Assembly (NCBI RefSeq): GCF_000263855.1
Contig: NZ_AJWX01000014.1
Location: forward strand, 103,338-167,337
Direction: 5' to 3'
Length of the DNA stretch: 64,000 nt
DNA from: Pseudomonas sp. M47T1
GTDB lineage: Bacteria; Pseudomonadota; Gammaproteobacteria; Pseudomonadales; Pseudomonadaceae
In this document: positions 17,602 through 26,443 of the stretch, piece after piece
Layout: each line of letters starts with the position of its first letter
Position numbering within the stretch: position 1 is the first letter of the stretch
Translations under genes and position numbers: made by a program
Notes under the pieces: generated by a model
Seen by the model: only the letters and a program-made list of their open reading frames with translations
Told to the model about the DNA's origin: nothing
Database searches by the model: none

Positions 17602-18815
17602 CTATTCTCTTCCAATGTTGGCGGTAGCCAGGCAAGGCCGACAAACTCTGTTTTAGATACGTTAACAACATTGAACACAAGCGCCAGATCCTGCCATTCG
17701 AAGTTACACGCGATGTGATTCTCGGTGGTATGCAGGGCTACCGCTACCGAGTAGGAGCCTACGCCCAGATTGGCTTCGAAGGTGAAGCTGTACTGGATGT
17801 CCTGCCCGGCCACCATGTGTTCCAGCGTGCGCCCCAGGTGGTGGGTGTTGGTGCCATAAACCGTTTGCCCCAATCGATCCTTCAGCATATAGCCAGTGAC
17901 GAGCTCGGGGATGTCGCTGTTGACCCGTACGTCAACTCTCAAGCTGACGGTCTCACCCACCTGCACATATTCGATCGGCTCACCCTTACTGTTATGCAGG
18001 CTGACGGAACGAATGGTCGCCTCGCCCGAGCCCGAACGAGTTTGGACACTACCGTCTCCACGCTGAGTGACCGTTACAGTGGAGTTTTCCTTGGCGGCTA
18101 TTATCGCATTGTAGTAGTCCATCACCTCTTCCGGCGCACCATCTTTGATCACCGTCCCAGATTCCAGAAGAATCGCACGGTTGCACAGCCCCTGGATCGC
18201 GCCACGATCATGGGAGACGATAAGCAACGTCGTTCCCATCTGCTGGAACTCGCGAATACGGTCAAAGCTTTTGTGCTGGAAATAACTGTCACCAACGGAA
18301 AGCGCTTCATCAACGATCAGTATTTCTGGCCTAAATGCAGTGGCGACCGCAAACGCCACCCGCATCTGCATGCCACTGGAGTAGGTACGCACCGATTCAT
18401 CGAAGTATTCACCAATTTCAGCGAATGCCTCGATGTCATCAATGACCGTGTCCAACTGCTCAGTGCTGAACCCCATCAGACCAGCAGCGTGGTAAGCGTT
18501 CTGGCGGCCAGTGAGTTCAGGATTGAAGCCCATCCCCAGCTCAAGAATGGCGGCAATACGACCGTTAACCTGCAAGGTGCCCTCAGAGGGCTGCAACGTG
18601 CCGGTAATCATTTTGAGCAGCGTTGACTTACCCGCACCGTTCTGCCCGACGATGCCAATCGCTTCCCCCGGCTGGATCTCAAAGCTCACATGCTTGAGCA
18701 CCCAATGCTCTTCGCTGGGTGAAACAGGCAGAAAGAACCATCGGGCGATTCGCTGCCACTCTGAACGGTAGGTTCGATAAGCCTTACCCAAATTTCTGAC
18801 ACTGAGCAGGCTCAT
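17598..18815 (-). CDS. wzt: O-antigen ABC transporter ATPase Wzt with C-terminal polymer-binding domain
   Basis: The 405-residue protein has an ABC ATPase domain in residues 1-245, with Walker A GQNGAGKST (57-65), the signature YSSGMQMR and Walker B ILIVDEAL. Residues ~255-405 form an extra beta-sandwich domain. In Wzt proteins with a WbdD partner, this domain binds the modified end of the finished chain before export. The presence of the domain together with the methyltransferase next door fits a cap-dependent export system. The ATG overlaps the wzm stop (ATGA), and the stop overlaps the methyltransferase start, so translation is coupled throughout. Confidence 0.93.
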   Translation of the reverse strand: MSLLSVRNLGKAYRTYRSEWQRIARWFFLPVSPSEEHWVLKHVSFEIQPGEAIGIVGQNGAGKSTLLKMITGTLQPSEGTLQVNGRIAAILELGMGFNPELTGRQNAYHAAGLMGFSTEQLDTVIDDIEAFAEIGEYFDESVRTYSSGMQMRVAFAVATAFRPEILIVDEALSVGDSYFQHKSFDRIREFQQMGTTLLIVSHDRGAIQGLCNRAILLESGTVIKDGAPEEVMDYYNAIIAAKENSTVTVTQRGDGSVQTRSGSGEATIRSVSLHNSKGEPIEYVQVGETVSLRVDVRVNSDIPELVTGYMLKDRLGQTVYGTNTHHLGRTLEHMVAGQDIQYSFTFEANLGVGSYSVAVALHTTENHIACNFEWQDLALVFNVVNVSKTEFVGLAWLPPTLEENR

Positions 18816-19606
18816 AGCGAGTCCACCATTTCAGGCGCCGCCCGACGAAAAAGGAATAGACCCAGCGCCATGAGACAAAAGGCCAAAGTAAACGCAAACA
18901 AAGCATCTTGCAGGCTTGGCGAGGTACCGTACACCATGATGCTCTGATAGGACACAACCAGCGGGTAAAGCGGATTATAAATAAGCATTCCACGCAATCC
19001 TTCCGGAATGATATTCACCGAATACACAATGGGTGTAAACCAGAAGAGTACTTGTAAAACGATCGGCACCACTTGCCCGATGTCCCTCAAAAAAACATTA
19101 AGAATGCCCAACACCAGGCCTAGGCCGACGGCGAGTGCGACCACTGCCAGCGTCATTGGAATCAGCCAGAGCATTTGCATGGTCGGCTCATGGCCAAGAA
19201 TCGCGAACACCGCTAGTACAGCAACGAACAACAACAGGTTATTAAGCAGACAGGAGCCAACGACTATGACGGGTAGTGCGATCCGTGGGAACCGCATTTT
19301 TTTCATTAAATTGCCGTTTTCGATGAAAATCGTCAGGCAACGCGAAACTATTTCAGAGAACAAATTCCAGGCTAGCATTCCAGCCATGAGGTACAAGGCG
19401 TAGGCGTATTTGTTGTCAATACCAGGCAATTTTGCTGCAAGGACATTGGACAAGATGAGGGCGTAAATCGCGACCTGAGCAAGCGGATGTATGATCATCC
19501 ATAGACCGCCGAGCCGGCTTCGGGCGAATCGTGCAATAAACTCGTTTTTTATCGAGCTCCCAATAAAGCTTCGGTACTGCCAAAGCCCCCTCAACATACC
19601 AAGCAT
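18812..19606 (-). CDS. wzm: O-antigen ABC transporter permease Wzm
   Basis: A 264-residue ABC-2 type inner-membrane permease with about six hydrophobic segments and the characteristic N-terminal stretch RSRLGGLWMIIHPLAQ. Together with Wzt it exports undecaprenyl-diphosphate-linked O polysaccharide. ATG 19606 is preceded by AGGGG at 5 bases. It is the first gene of the four-gene run; 183 bases separate it from manC upstream, which could hold its own promoter or simply be spacer. Confidence 0.92.
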   Translation of the reverse strand: MLGMLRGLWQYRSFIGSSIKNEFIARFARSRLGGLWMIIHPLAQVAIYALILSNVLAAKLPGIDNKYAYALYLMAGMLAWNLFSEIVSRCLTIFIENGNLMKKMRFPRIALPVIVVGSCLLNNLLLFVAVLAVFAILGHEPTMQMLWLIPMTLAVVALAVGLGLVLGILNVFLRDIGQVVPIVLQVLFWFTPIVYSVNIIPEGLRGMLIYNPLYPLVVSYQSIMVYGTSPSLQDALFAFTLAFCLMALGLFLFRRAAPEMVDSL

Positions 19607-19789
19607 AATTACCCCTGAATAAAACGATCAATCTCGGCAGCATGCTGAGACACCGTCCTTTGCCATCAAAAACCTTTGACACCTGCCGGAGCACTTCAGA
19701 CAGAATTCAAACGTTATTGCTCTGACTAAAATTGATACTCAATTCCGACCAGCCTCATCAATGACCACGGCTGCCGTGACCGACTATTA

Positions 19790-21232
19790 TTAATTTTCAA
19801 CACGACCATAATTATCTTCAAACCGAACAATATCATCCTCACCCAGATAATCACCGCTCTGCACCTCAATCAACACCAGATCAATCACCCCCGGATTCTT
19901 CAAGCGATGCTTGTGCCCCGCACGAATAAAGGTCGATTCATTGGTATTGAGCATCAGCTCACGAGTGTCATTGACCACTACAGCCATGCCACTGACCACG
20001 ATCCAGTGCTCGCTGCGGTGGTGATGCATCTGCAGGGACAAGGAGGCGCCGGGCTTGACTACGATACGCTTGATCTTGAAGCGCTCGCCATTCTCCAGCG
20101 TGGTGTAAGTACCCCACGGGCGGTGGACGGTCTGGTGCAACAAGTGCGCGGTATGGGATTTGGCCTTCAACTGGCCGACGATGTGCTTGACGTCCTGGGC
20201 ATGATCCTTGTGGGCGATCAGCACGGCGTCAGGCGTGTCGATGACCAGCAGATCCTCGACACCGACCAGTGCGGTCAGTCGACTCTCGCTGTTGACGTAG
20301 TTGTTGCTGGAACCGTGGGCAAGGACTTCGCCTTCAAAGCGGTTGCCGTTGGCATCAGCTTTGGTCAGTTCACTCACCGCGTTCCAGGAGCCAATATCGC
20401 TCCAGCCAATATCACAGGGAATGGTGGCTACCCGGGAGGAGCGCTCCATCAAGGCGTAGTCGACCGAGATGTCTGGCACTTGGCCGAAGGTTTCGGCATC
20501 CAGAGTCAGGCAGCTGTAGGCTGAAGCTTTGGAGCAGCGGGACTTTTCCAGGGTGAGCGATACGGCGGCCAGCACATCCGGTGCATGGGCGCTGAGCTCT
20601 TCCAGTACCGTGCCAACGCGGAAACAGAACATACCGGAGTTCCAGAAGTAGTTACCGGCCGACACGTAGGCTTCGGCGGTTTTCAGATCCGGTTTTTCTA
20701 CGAAACGTTTGACCTTCAGGCCTGCTGGCAGCTCGCCCGCTACGCCCGCTTCGATGTAGCCGAATCCGGTTTCGGGATACTGGGGCTGAATGCCGAAGGT
20801 GACCAGCCACCCTTCTGCAGCCAACTGCGATGCCTGTTTGACCGCAGCGGCAAACGCGGCTTCGTCCTGAATTAAATGGTCTGCGGCCAGCACCAGCATT
20901 TGTGCGTCGCTGCCGTGTTTTTCATTCAATTGCAGTGCAGCTGCCGCAACAGCCGCAGCGGTGTTGCGTCCGAACGGCTCGAGGATATAGCCCTGAGCCA
21001 GGTTCTGAGTGTTTACGAGGCCGTACTCGTCTTCTGTCTTGAACAACAGTTCGCGATTGGTGACCGTCATCACCTCGACGACGCCCTCCAGGCGGGCGGC
21101 CCGCAGGAAGGTTTTTTGGATCAGATTTTGACCGTCCGGGAGCGCCATGAACGGCTTGGGATGAGCTTCCCGAGATACAGGCCACAACCGGCTGCCAACG
21201 CCACCGGACAGAATTACGGGAATCATTTCCAT
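19790..21232 (-). CDS. manC: Mannose-1-phosphate guanylyltransferase / mannose-6-phosphate isomerase
   Basis: The 480-residue bifunctional enzyme has an N-terminal GDP-mannose pyrophosphorylase domain with GGVGSRLWP (10-18) and a C-terminal cupin-type isomerase domain (about 345-480) with RPWGTY and the metal-binding QMHHHRSEHW. This is the type II layout of AlgA/WbpW/ManC. It supplies GDP-mannose for the polymer made by the downstream glycosyltransferase. The phosphomannomutase, and any gmd/rmd genes that would convert the donor to GDP-rhamnose, are not in the window. A ribosome site AAGGA lies 9-10 bases before ATG 21232. Confidence 0.95.
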   Translation of the reverse strand: MEMIPVILSGGVGSRLWPVSREAHPKPFMALPDGQNLIQKTFLRAARLEGVVEVMTVTNRELLFKTEDEYGLVNTQNLAQGYILEPFGRNTAAAVAAAALQLNEKHGSDAQMLVLAADHLIQDEAAFAAAVKQASQLAAEGWLVTFGIQPQYPETGFGYIEAGVAGELPAGLKVKRFVEKPDLKTAEAYVSAGNYFWNSGMFCFRVGTVLEELSAHAPDVLAAVSLTLEKSRCSKASAYSCLTLDAETFGQVPDISVDYALMERSSRVATIPCDIGWSDIGSWNAVSELTKADANGNRFEGEVLAHGSSNNYVNSESRLTALVGVEDLLVIDTPDAVLIAHKDHAQDVKHIVGQLKAKSHTAHLLHQTVHRPWGTYTTLENGERFKIKRIVVKPGASLSLQMHHHRSEHWIVVSGMAVVVNDTRELMLNTNESTFIRAGHKHRLKNPGVIDLVLIEVQSGDYLGEDDIVRFEDNYGRVEN

Positions 21233-21602
21233 AGCTTTTAAATCCTTAGCAGCCCATCAAGCGGTCGCCCGCGAGGTATGGGCAAAAGTCATATTTCTGA
21301 TCGTTGATTGCGTTCGGCTGTTTGCTAGCTTTCCCACCCCTTGCAATATCGAAGGTGGACTAGAATGGCAGTGCCGTAGAATATCAGAGAAATAATCCCC
21401 TAGGGCCAATGCAGAAAGCCGAACAACTGTTTCAAAGGAAGACGAGGCAGGACTGGCCAGCATTAAGGCATCATCTTGTGCAGCGAGTTGCTCGCAATGC
21501 ACGGACACCCAAATGGGCAATACAAGAGAGGATATTTTTTGTGTACAGCGGTGGACTTGGGCGTGCCAACGTGCGTCTCCGCTTTTCACACGCACCGGGA
21601 TA
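21233..21602. other. Intergenic region upstream of manC
   Basis: About 370 bases between manC and the LapA-domain gene. A 117-codon minus-strand frame crosses it, but it has no family motif and odd composition, so it was not called. The region is AT-richer than the core genes and probably holds the O-antigen promoter; no JUMPstart/ops element was found and no clear -35/-10 pair could be defended. Confidence 0.4.
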
Positions 21603-21854
21603 TTAACCACCTGTTACAGTATGATATCTGACGCGCTTGGACTTTCTCATATATATGACAACGCTCAGAACCGGCCCAATCACCAGCCCAACCAAAAACG
21701 CCAGCATGACAAAGATTGAAACCGGAAGTTGCGGCAGCGAATACCCAAAGAAAACCAGCGACGCAGGCTGCTGATTTTCCAGCATGAACACCACGACCAC
21801 AGCCATTACCACCAAAACGATGAGCCCCAGCAGCAGCCTTTTCAGATTACGCAA
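21603..21854 (-). CDS. LapA-domain (DUF1049) small membrane protein
   Basis: An 83-residue protein with two membrane helices and the family core FMLENQQPASLVFFGYSLPQ. Homologues (LapA, YciS) work in assembly and quality control of lipopolysaccharide at the inner membrane. No partner LapB gene is next to it here. The start was placed at TTG 21854, because GGAGG lies 8 bases upstream and the product then begins MRNLKR as in relatives. An earlier TTG at 21884 overlaps the ihfB stop and would add ten residues. The gene follows ihfB directly and is likely in its transcript. The symbol lapA is avoided because Pseudomonas uses it for a large adhesin. Confidence 0.85.
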   Translation of the reverse strand: MRNLKRLLLGLIVLVVMAVVVVFMLENQQPASLVFFGYSLPQLPVSIFVMLAFLVGLVIGPVLSVVIYMRKSKRVRYHTVTGG

Positions 21855-21880
21855 TGCCCCGCCCTCCAAGGCTGATCCAC

Positions 21881-22180
21881 TCAAGCATGCTCATGCTCTT
21901 CATCCTCATTCACCCGATCCCGCAATTCCTTGCCCGGCTTGAAATGCGGCACAAACTTCCCATCCAGGCTAACCGATTGCCCAGTCTTGGGGTTGCGCCC
22001 CACCCGCGGCGCGCGGTAGTGCAGGGAGAAGCTGCCGAAGCCACGAATCTCGATCCGATCCCCGGTGGCCAGGCACTGTGACATCTGCTCAAGCATGGTC
22101 TTGATCGCCAGCTCCACATCCTTGGATGAGAGCAAGCCTTGATGGGTGACAATACGGTCGATCAGTTCAGATTTCGTCAT
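21881..22180 (-). CDS. ihfB: Integration host factor subunit beta
   Basis: A 99-residue DNA-bending protein of the HU/IHF family with the beta-subunit N-terminus [10 protein letters not shown] and the DNA-binding arm region [18 protein letters not shown] is a heterodimer with IhfA and acts in recombination, sigma-54 promoters and surface-gene control. ihfB (himD) borders the O-antigen locus in P. aeruginosa as well, so it is a positional anchor. The tail after residue 90 is acidic and His-rich. A good start ATG is at 22180. Confidence 0.97.
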   Translation of the reverse strand: MTKSELIDRIVTHQGLLSSKDVELAIKTMLEQMSQCLATGDRIEIRGFGSFSLHYRAPRVGRNPKTGQSVSLDGKFVPHFKPGKELRDRVNEDEEHEHA

Positions 22181-22330
22181 ATTTTTCCCTTCTTTATCAA
22201 GAAGCTAGACAATCGCTTGAAAGGTTTTAGCATGGCTGGAAGGATTTGAACAGCCCGTGTATTGACTTGTTGCAAAGGTTTACGGTAGATCGCGCGCCGC
22301 CCGCCGCCCGGGCGCTGGCACGTGGCCGGC

Positions 22331-22618
22331 TCAGGTGTCCTTGCATCTCACCACCAGGCTGCGACTGGACATGCCTGCAGGATTGATACCAAAGGGGTAG
22401 TCAGGGGTGTCGTCCTGGAGGTCCGTGGACTTGGCCACCACGCTGTACCCCGCTACGCCGCAGGCGTCCTCGGCTTTTTCATAGCATTTGTCCCACGATG
22501 AGGTGAGCCCCGAGCAGTTGATGTGCAGGGTGGCGATACCTTTCACTTCATGCCTGGACATCGTTGCGTCGCAACCTGCCAACGCGAGCACCAGCATTCC
22601 CAGCAGCAGTCCTTTCAT
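22331..22618 (-). CDS. Small outer-envelope lipoprotein of unknown function
   Basis: A 95-residue protein with a short lipoprotein signal, MKGLLLGMLVLALAGC, whose lipobox LAGC places the lipidated Cys at residue 16. The mature part has four further Cys residues that could pair, and no recognised domain. ATG 22618 was chosen because AAGGGA lies at proper distance; earlier starts at 22624 and 22663 would overlap this site or lengthen the signal unusually. It lies between ihfB and the cold-shock gene, in its own transcription unit as far as can be seen. Confidence 0.7.
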   Translation of the reverse strand: MKGLLLGMLVLALAGCDATMSRHEVKGIATLHINCSGLTSSWDKCYEKAEDACGVAGYSVVAKSTDLQDDTPDYPFGINPAGMSSRSLVVRCKDT

Positions 22619-22987
22619 TCGCATCCCTTGTAGCGCCCCTGAAATGAACAGCAGCCATTTCAATGAGTACCTCTATGCCCTGTTTTGGGTAGACACCTGA
22701 TTTCACAGGAGATTCTGCCCCACCAGCGCTTTTTTGTGGGGAGCCCCAGAGTGGCGGCTGTATATGACTGTTTAATGTAGCAAGGCTGACGACTTTCGCC
22801 TGACTGCCGGCGTAGCACGCAAGGAAGCGAGCCAGTGAGGCTCGCTTCTGTGGCCAGTGCGTTGAAGCAACGCTCGATGCCGGTAGCGATTACGCGCGCC
22901 CTGAGCGCGCGTGGTGAGCGCTTGAGGCCCAGCGGCGGCGCTTAAGCGCTTTACACCCTGAAAGGCCTGCTAGGGGCTCAGGACGCA
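22619..22987. other. Intergenic region with several inverted repeats
   Basis: About 370 bases between the lipoprotein gene and the cold-shock gene. It contains a perfect 10-bp stem (22824-22848, GAAGCGAGCC with loop AGTGA), a CCCCAC/GTGGGG pair near 22718-22740 and two GCGC-rich palindromes near 22890-22960. No coding sequence was recognised. The hairpins may end the cold-shock transcript. Confidence 0.5.
22824..22848. terminator. Perfect 10-bp hairpin downstream of the cold-shock gene
   Basis: GAAGCGAGCC and GGCTCGCTTC flank the loop AGTGA. No T tract follows on either strand, so a terminator role is only possible. Confidence 0.4.
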
Positions 22988-23188
22988 TTACTCAACTTCA
23001 ACGTCGATGGCCTGATCGCCCTTGGGCGTGCGCTCGACGTTGAAGGTGACCTTCTGGCCTTCTACCAGGGTTTTGAAACCGTGCGATTTTATTGCCCTGT
23101 AGTGGACGAACAGGTCTTTACCGCTCTCGGCCGAGATGAAACCGAAGCCTTTGTCGTTGTTGAACCATTTGACGGTGCCGGTTGGCAT
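22988..23188 (-). CDS. Cold-shock domain protein (CspA family)
   Basis: The 66-residue protein is a single cold-shock domain that binds single-stranded RNA/DNA and melts RNA structure. RNP1 (KGFGFI) and RNP2 (LFVHY) are both intact. The ATG is preceded by AAGGAG with 8 bases between. Its 5' leader seems to be about 75 bases if the weak promoter at 23270-23298 is right, which is shorter than the thermosensor leader of E. coli cspA. Which Pseudomonas Csp paralogue this is cannot be decided here. Confidence 0.95.
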   Translation of the reverse strand: MPTGTVKWFNNDKGFGFISAESGKDLFVHYRAIKSHGFKTLVEGQKVTFNVERTPKGDQAIDVEVE

Positions 23189-23269
23189 GGTGGTTTCTCC
23201 TTGAAATATGGGTGGGCAGACGGTTGAGGCCTGCCTGCTTCCTGCCTGATGATGTGGACAAGCCTTGGG

Positions 23270-23298
23270 ATAGTGCGGGAGGGAGGTTGGGGGATCAA
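23270..23298 (-). promoter_or_regulatory. Possible sigma-70 promoter of the cold-shock gene
   Basis: On the minus strand TTGATC and CACTAT are separated by exactly 17 bases, about 80 bases before the ATG. The match to consensus is partial (4/6 and 3/6). Confidence 0.3.
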
Positions 23299-23443
23299 TG
23301 GCAGGTGTATTTCGTCATGTAGCCTCAAGCCAAGACCGCGATGCAAGCGACGCGGTCTTTCTGATGCACGGCGTCGATGCAATCGCGAGCAAGCTTTGCT
23401 CCCACAGTATGTACCCACCTACATAGCAGCAACTGTCCATCAT

Positions 23444-23530
23444 GTGGGAGCGGGCTCTGCCCGCGAAGAGAGCGCCGCGGTGTTTCAGATACTTCGCGGT
23501 GTTCTTTTCGCGGGTAGAACCCGCTCCCAC
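23444..23530. repeat. REP pair (inverted), copy 1
   Basis: GTGGGAGCGGGCTCTGCCCG and its inverted partner CGGGTAGAACCCGCTCCCAC flank about 38 bases. This is the Pseudomonas putida-type REP element arranged head to head. The core is nearly identical to the copy at 23596-23682. Confidence 0.85.
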
Positions 23531-23595
23531 AGGTTGCTCAACACCATAGAATCTCCCACAGTGCCAAGGCTCACATCGTTGTTTGCATTGGCATT

Positions 23596-23682
23596 GTGGG
23601 GGCGGGCTCTGCCCGCGAAGAAAGCGCCGTGGTGTTTCAGATACTTCGCGGCGCTCTTTTCGCGGGTAGAACCCGCTCCCAC
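23596..23682. repeat. REP pair (inverted), copy 2
   Basis: The same two REP arms as the pair at 23444, with a nearly identical spacer (GTGTTTCAGATACTTCGCGG occurs in both). The start-to-start distance is 152 bases, so a duplication of the whole unit is likely. Confidence 0.85.
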
Positions 23683-23768
23683 CAAGGCGTGATCTGCTTG
23701 AAACCGCATTGCCCGCATCGCGACTAAAGTCGGCTCCTACGCCGCGATCACAGTGTGCACCGCACCTC

Positions 23769-23858
23769 TGTAGCAGCTGCCGAAGGCTGCGTCACAGGCG
23801 GCGCGGTGGATCAGCCAGTGCGCGGCGTCTGTGACGCGACCTGGCGGCCACTGCTACA
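23769..23858. repeat. Large imperfect palindrome of a second repeat family
   Basis: TGTAGCAG pairs with CTGCTACA at the ends and GCGTCACAG with CTGTGACGC inside. The left arm sequence TGCCGAAGGCTGCG recurs in the hairpin at 59153-59181. The rest of the 757-base gap between the cold-shock gene and rpsA (23189-23945) holds the two REP pairs, a related fragment near 23712-23752 and the rpsA terminator; no gene was seen. Confidence 0.65.
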
Positions 23859-23896
23859 GAATCGCCCACAAACAGATGCAGGCCAAATCGCGCCCA

Positions 23897-23926
23897 CAAA
23901 AAAGGGCGACCGAAGTCGCCCTTTTT
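23897..23926 (-). terminator. Rho-independent terminator of rpsA
   Basis: On the minus strand the stem GGGCGAC-TTCG-GTCGCCC is followed by six T. The loop is the very stable UUCG tetraloop. It begins about 20 bases after the rpsA stop. Confidence 0.92.
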
Positions 23927-23945
23927 CTTAATGGTCAGTCAGAAC

Positions 23946-25634
23946 TTAGTTCTGCTTTTCCATTTGAGCACGCAGCAGGTCACCCAGGGTGGTTGGACCG
24001 GTTGCGATGTCCGAAGCAGCTGGCTTGTCGCGCAGGCTCTGGATTGCTTCTTTCTCGTCTTCAACGTCTTTCGACTTGATGGACAAGTTGATCACGCGCG
24101 ACTTGCGGTCAACGCTGATGATCTTGGCTTCGACTTCTTCGCCTTCCTTCAGGACGTTACGCGCGTCTTCAACGCGGTCACGGCTGATTTCGGAAGCTTT
24201 CAGAGTGGCTTCGATGTCGTCGGCCAGGGTGATGATGGCGCCTTTGGCGTCAACTTCTTTAACGATACCGCGAACGATAGCGCCTTTGTCGTTGACAGCA
24301 ACGTAGTTGGAGAACGGATCGCTTTCCAGTTGCTTGATGCCCAGGGAGATGCGCTCACGCTCTGGATCAACAGACAGGATCACAGTGTTCAGCTCATCGC
24401 CTTTCTTGTAGCGGCGTACTGCTTCTTCGCCAGCTTCGTTCCAGGAGATGTCGGACAGGTGAACCAGACCGTCGATGCCGCCGTCCAGACCAATGAAGAT
24501 ACCGAAATCGGTGATCGACTTGATGGTGCCGGAGATTTCGTCGCCCTTGTTGAACTGGCCAGAGAAGTCTTCCCATGGGTTCGACTTGCACTGCTTGATG
24601 CCCAGGGAGATACGACGACGCTCTTCGTCGATGTCCAGAACCATGACTTCCACTTCGTCGCCGACTTGTACGACTTTCGAAGGGTGGATGTTCTTGTTGG
24701 TCCAGTCCATTTCGGAAACGTGTACCAGGCCTTCAACGCCTTCTTCCAGCTCAGCGAAGCAGCCGTAGTCGGTCAGGTTGGTCACGCGCGCCATGACGCG
24801 GGTGTTCTCTGGGTAACGAGCCTTGATAGCAACCCATGGGTCTTCACCCAGTTGCTTGAAGCCCAGGGAAACACGATTGCGCTCGCGATCGTACTTCAGA
24901 ACCTTGACGTCGATCTCGTCGCCAACGTTGACCACTTCGGAAGGGTGCTTGATGCGCTTCCAGGCCATGTCGGTGATGTGCAGCAGGCCGTCCACGCCGC
25001 CCAGGTCCACGAAGGCGCCGTAGTCGGTGAGGTTTTTGACGATACCCTTGACCTGCTGGCCTTCCTGCAGGGATTCCAGCAGAGCTTCGCGCTCGGCCGA
25101 GTTCTCTGCTTCCAGGACGCTGCGACGGGAAACGACAACGTTGTTGCGCTTCTGGTCCAGCTTGATGACCTTGAATTCCAGCTCTTTGCCTTCCAGGTGC
25201 GTGGTATCACGAACCGGACGGACGTCGACCAGGGAACCAGGCAGGAACGCACGGATGCCGTTAACGTCGACAGTGAAGCCGCCTTTAACCTTACCGTTGA
25301 TAACGCCCTTGACCACTTCCTCGGCGGCGAAAGCTGCTTCCAGAACAATCCAGCACTCGGCGCGCTTGGCTTTTTCACGGGACAGCTTGGTTTCGCCAAA
25401 GCCGTCTTCGACCGCGTCCAGCGCAACGTGAACTTCGTCACCGACCTTGATGGTCAGCTCGCCAGCTTCGTTGTAGAACTGCTCGAGCGGGATGACGCCC
25501 TCGGACTTCAGACCGGCGTGGACAGTAACCCAGTCACCGTCGATATCGACAACGATACCGGTGATGATCGCACCTGGTTGAAGGTTGAGGGTTTTCAGGC
25601 TTTCTTCAAAGAGTTCCGCAAAGCTTTCGCTCAT
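23946..25634 (-). CDS. rpsA: 30S ribosomal protein S1
   Basis: The 562-residue protein has six S1 RNA-binding domains in tandem. The last four repeat the pattern VGDEI/VEVKVLxxDxERxRISLGxKQ, easily seen near residues 240, 325, 410 and 500. S1 docks mRNA to the 30S subunit and is needed for translation of most messages. Length (about 560) is standard. It lies between ihfB and cmk, the usual order in gammaproteobacteria, and has its own terminator downstream. A gap of 119 bases to cmk may hold its promoter. Confidence 0.98.
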   Translation of the reverse strand: MSESFAELFEESLKTLNLQPGAIITGIVVDIDGDWVTVHAGLKSEGVIPLEQFYNEAGELTIKVGDEVHVALDAVEDGFGETKLSREKAKRAECWIVLEAAFAAEEVVKGVINGKVKGGFTVDVNGIRAFLPGSLVDVRPVRDTTHLEGKELEFKVIKLDQKRNNVVVSRRSVLEAENSAEREALLESLQEGQQVKGIVKNLTDYGAFVDLGGVDGLLHITDMAWKRIKHPSEVVNVGDEIDVKVLKYDRERNRVSLGFKQLGEDPWVAIKARYPENTRVMARVTNLTDYGCFAELEEGVEGLVHVSEMDWTNKNIHPSKVVQVGDEVEVMVLDIDEERRRISLGIKQCKSNPWEDFSGQFNKGDEISGTIKSITDFGIFIGLDGGIDGLVHLSDISWNEAGEEAVRRYKKGDELNTVILSVDPERERISLGIKQLESDPFSNYVAVNDKGAIVRGIVKEVDAKGAIITLADDIEATLKASEISRDRVEDARNVLKEGEEVEAKIISVDRKSRVINLSIKSKDVEDEKEAIQSLRDKPAASDIATGPTTLGDLLRAQMEKQN

Positions 25635-25753
25635 TTTAATTCCTGTAGATTTGGGCGGAAAAAACGCCCATCAGCCGCACTCCAGACAATGCGGGTTCGT
25701 TCAAAGTAAAGAAGGCGCACAGGCTAGGGACTGGTTTCCCGTACGCTTTCTGG

Positions 25754-26443
25754 TCACCCGGCGATATCGCGCAGCGCGATTTCGCTCATGATGCGTTCCA
25801 GCACCTGCTCGATGGACAATTCCGTGGAATCCAGCTGTATGGCGTCAGCCGCCGGCTTGAGCGGGGCTACCGCTCGCTGGGTGTCACGCTCATCGCGCGC
25901 ACGTATCTCATCTAGCAGACTCGACAGACTAACATCTTCGCCCTTGCCCTTCAACTGCAAGTAACGACGACGCGCACGCTCCTCGGCACTGGCGGTGAGG
26001 AAGATCTTCAACGGCGCGTCGGGGAACACCACGGTGCCCATGTCGCGGCCATCGGCGATCAGCCCCGGCGCTTCCTGGAAGGCGCGCTGGCGCTCCAGCA
26101 GGGCCGCGCGCACGGCCGGCAGGGCCGCGACCTTGGAGGCGCCGGCGCCGGCGGTTTCGGTGCGGATGACGGTACTGACTTCGTCACCTTCCAGAATGAT
26201 GCGTTGCAGCTGGCCTTCGGTGGCGGCAATGAATTGCACATCCAGATGTGCGGCCAGGCGGGCCAGCAGGTCTTCGTTGTCCAGGGCTACGCCGTGGTTG
26301 CCGGCATTGAAGGCCAGCAGGCGATACAGGGCGCCGGAGTCGAGCAGGTTCCAGCCCAGGCGCTTGGCCAGGATGCCGGCAACGGTGCCCTTGCCCGAAC
26401 CGCTTGGGCCGTCGATGGTAATTACTGGCGCGTGGGAAATCAC
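25754..26443 (-). CDS. cmk: Cytidylate kinase
   Basis: A 229-residue P-loop kinase that phosphorylates CMP and dCMP with ATP. The N-terminus has [16 protein letters not shown], the Walker A loop, followed by the family's DSGALYRL and the lid region [14 protein letters not shown]. The start was placed at GTG 26443, whose GTGA overlaps the stop of tyrA-aroA; AGAGGG lies upstream at a suitable distance. An open frame extends further to 26527 but would run inside the preceding gene. The overlap makes cmk the last gene of the aromatic operon. Confidence 0.95.
   Translation of the reverse strand: MISHAPVITIDGPSGSGKGTVAGILAKRLGWNLLDSGALYRLLAFNAGNHGVALDNEDLLARLAAHLDVQFIAATEGQLQRIILEGDEVSTVIRTETAGAGASKVAALPAVRAALLERQRAFQEAPGLIADGRDMGTVVFPDAPLKIFLTASAEERARRRYLQLKGKGEDVSLSSLLDEIRARDERDTQRAVAPLKPAADAIQLDSTELSIEQVLERIMSEIALRDIAG

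Noticed and set aside
14970..17632. GGCGGTAG (ops-like) matches on the plus strand
   Set aside because: They lie within coding sequence of minus-strand genes and on the wrong strand for an ops element.
21257..21610. 117-codon minus-strand frame upstream of manC
   Set aside because: No motif, no convincing ribosome site, AT-rich non-coding character; it also enters the end of the LapA-domain gene.
23931..25709. 592-codon open frame antisense to rpsA
   Set aside because: Caused by codon bias in the GC-rich rpsA; no ribosome site and composition of a shadow frame.
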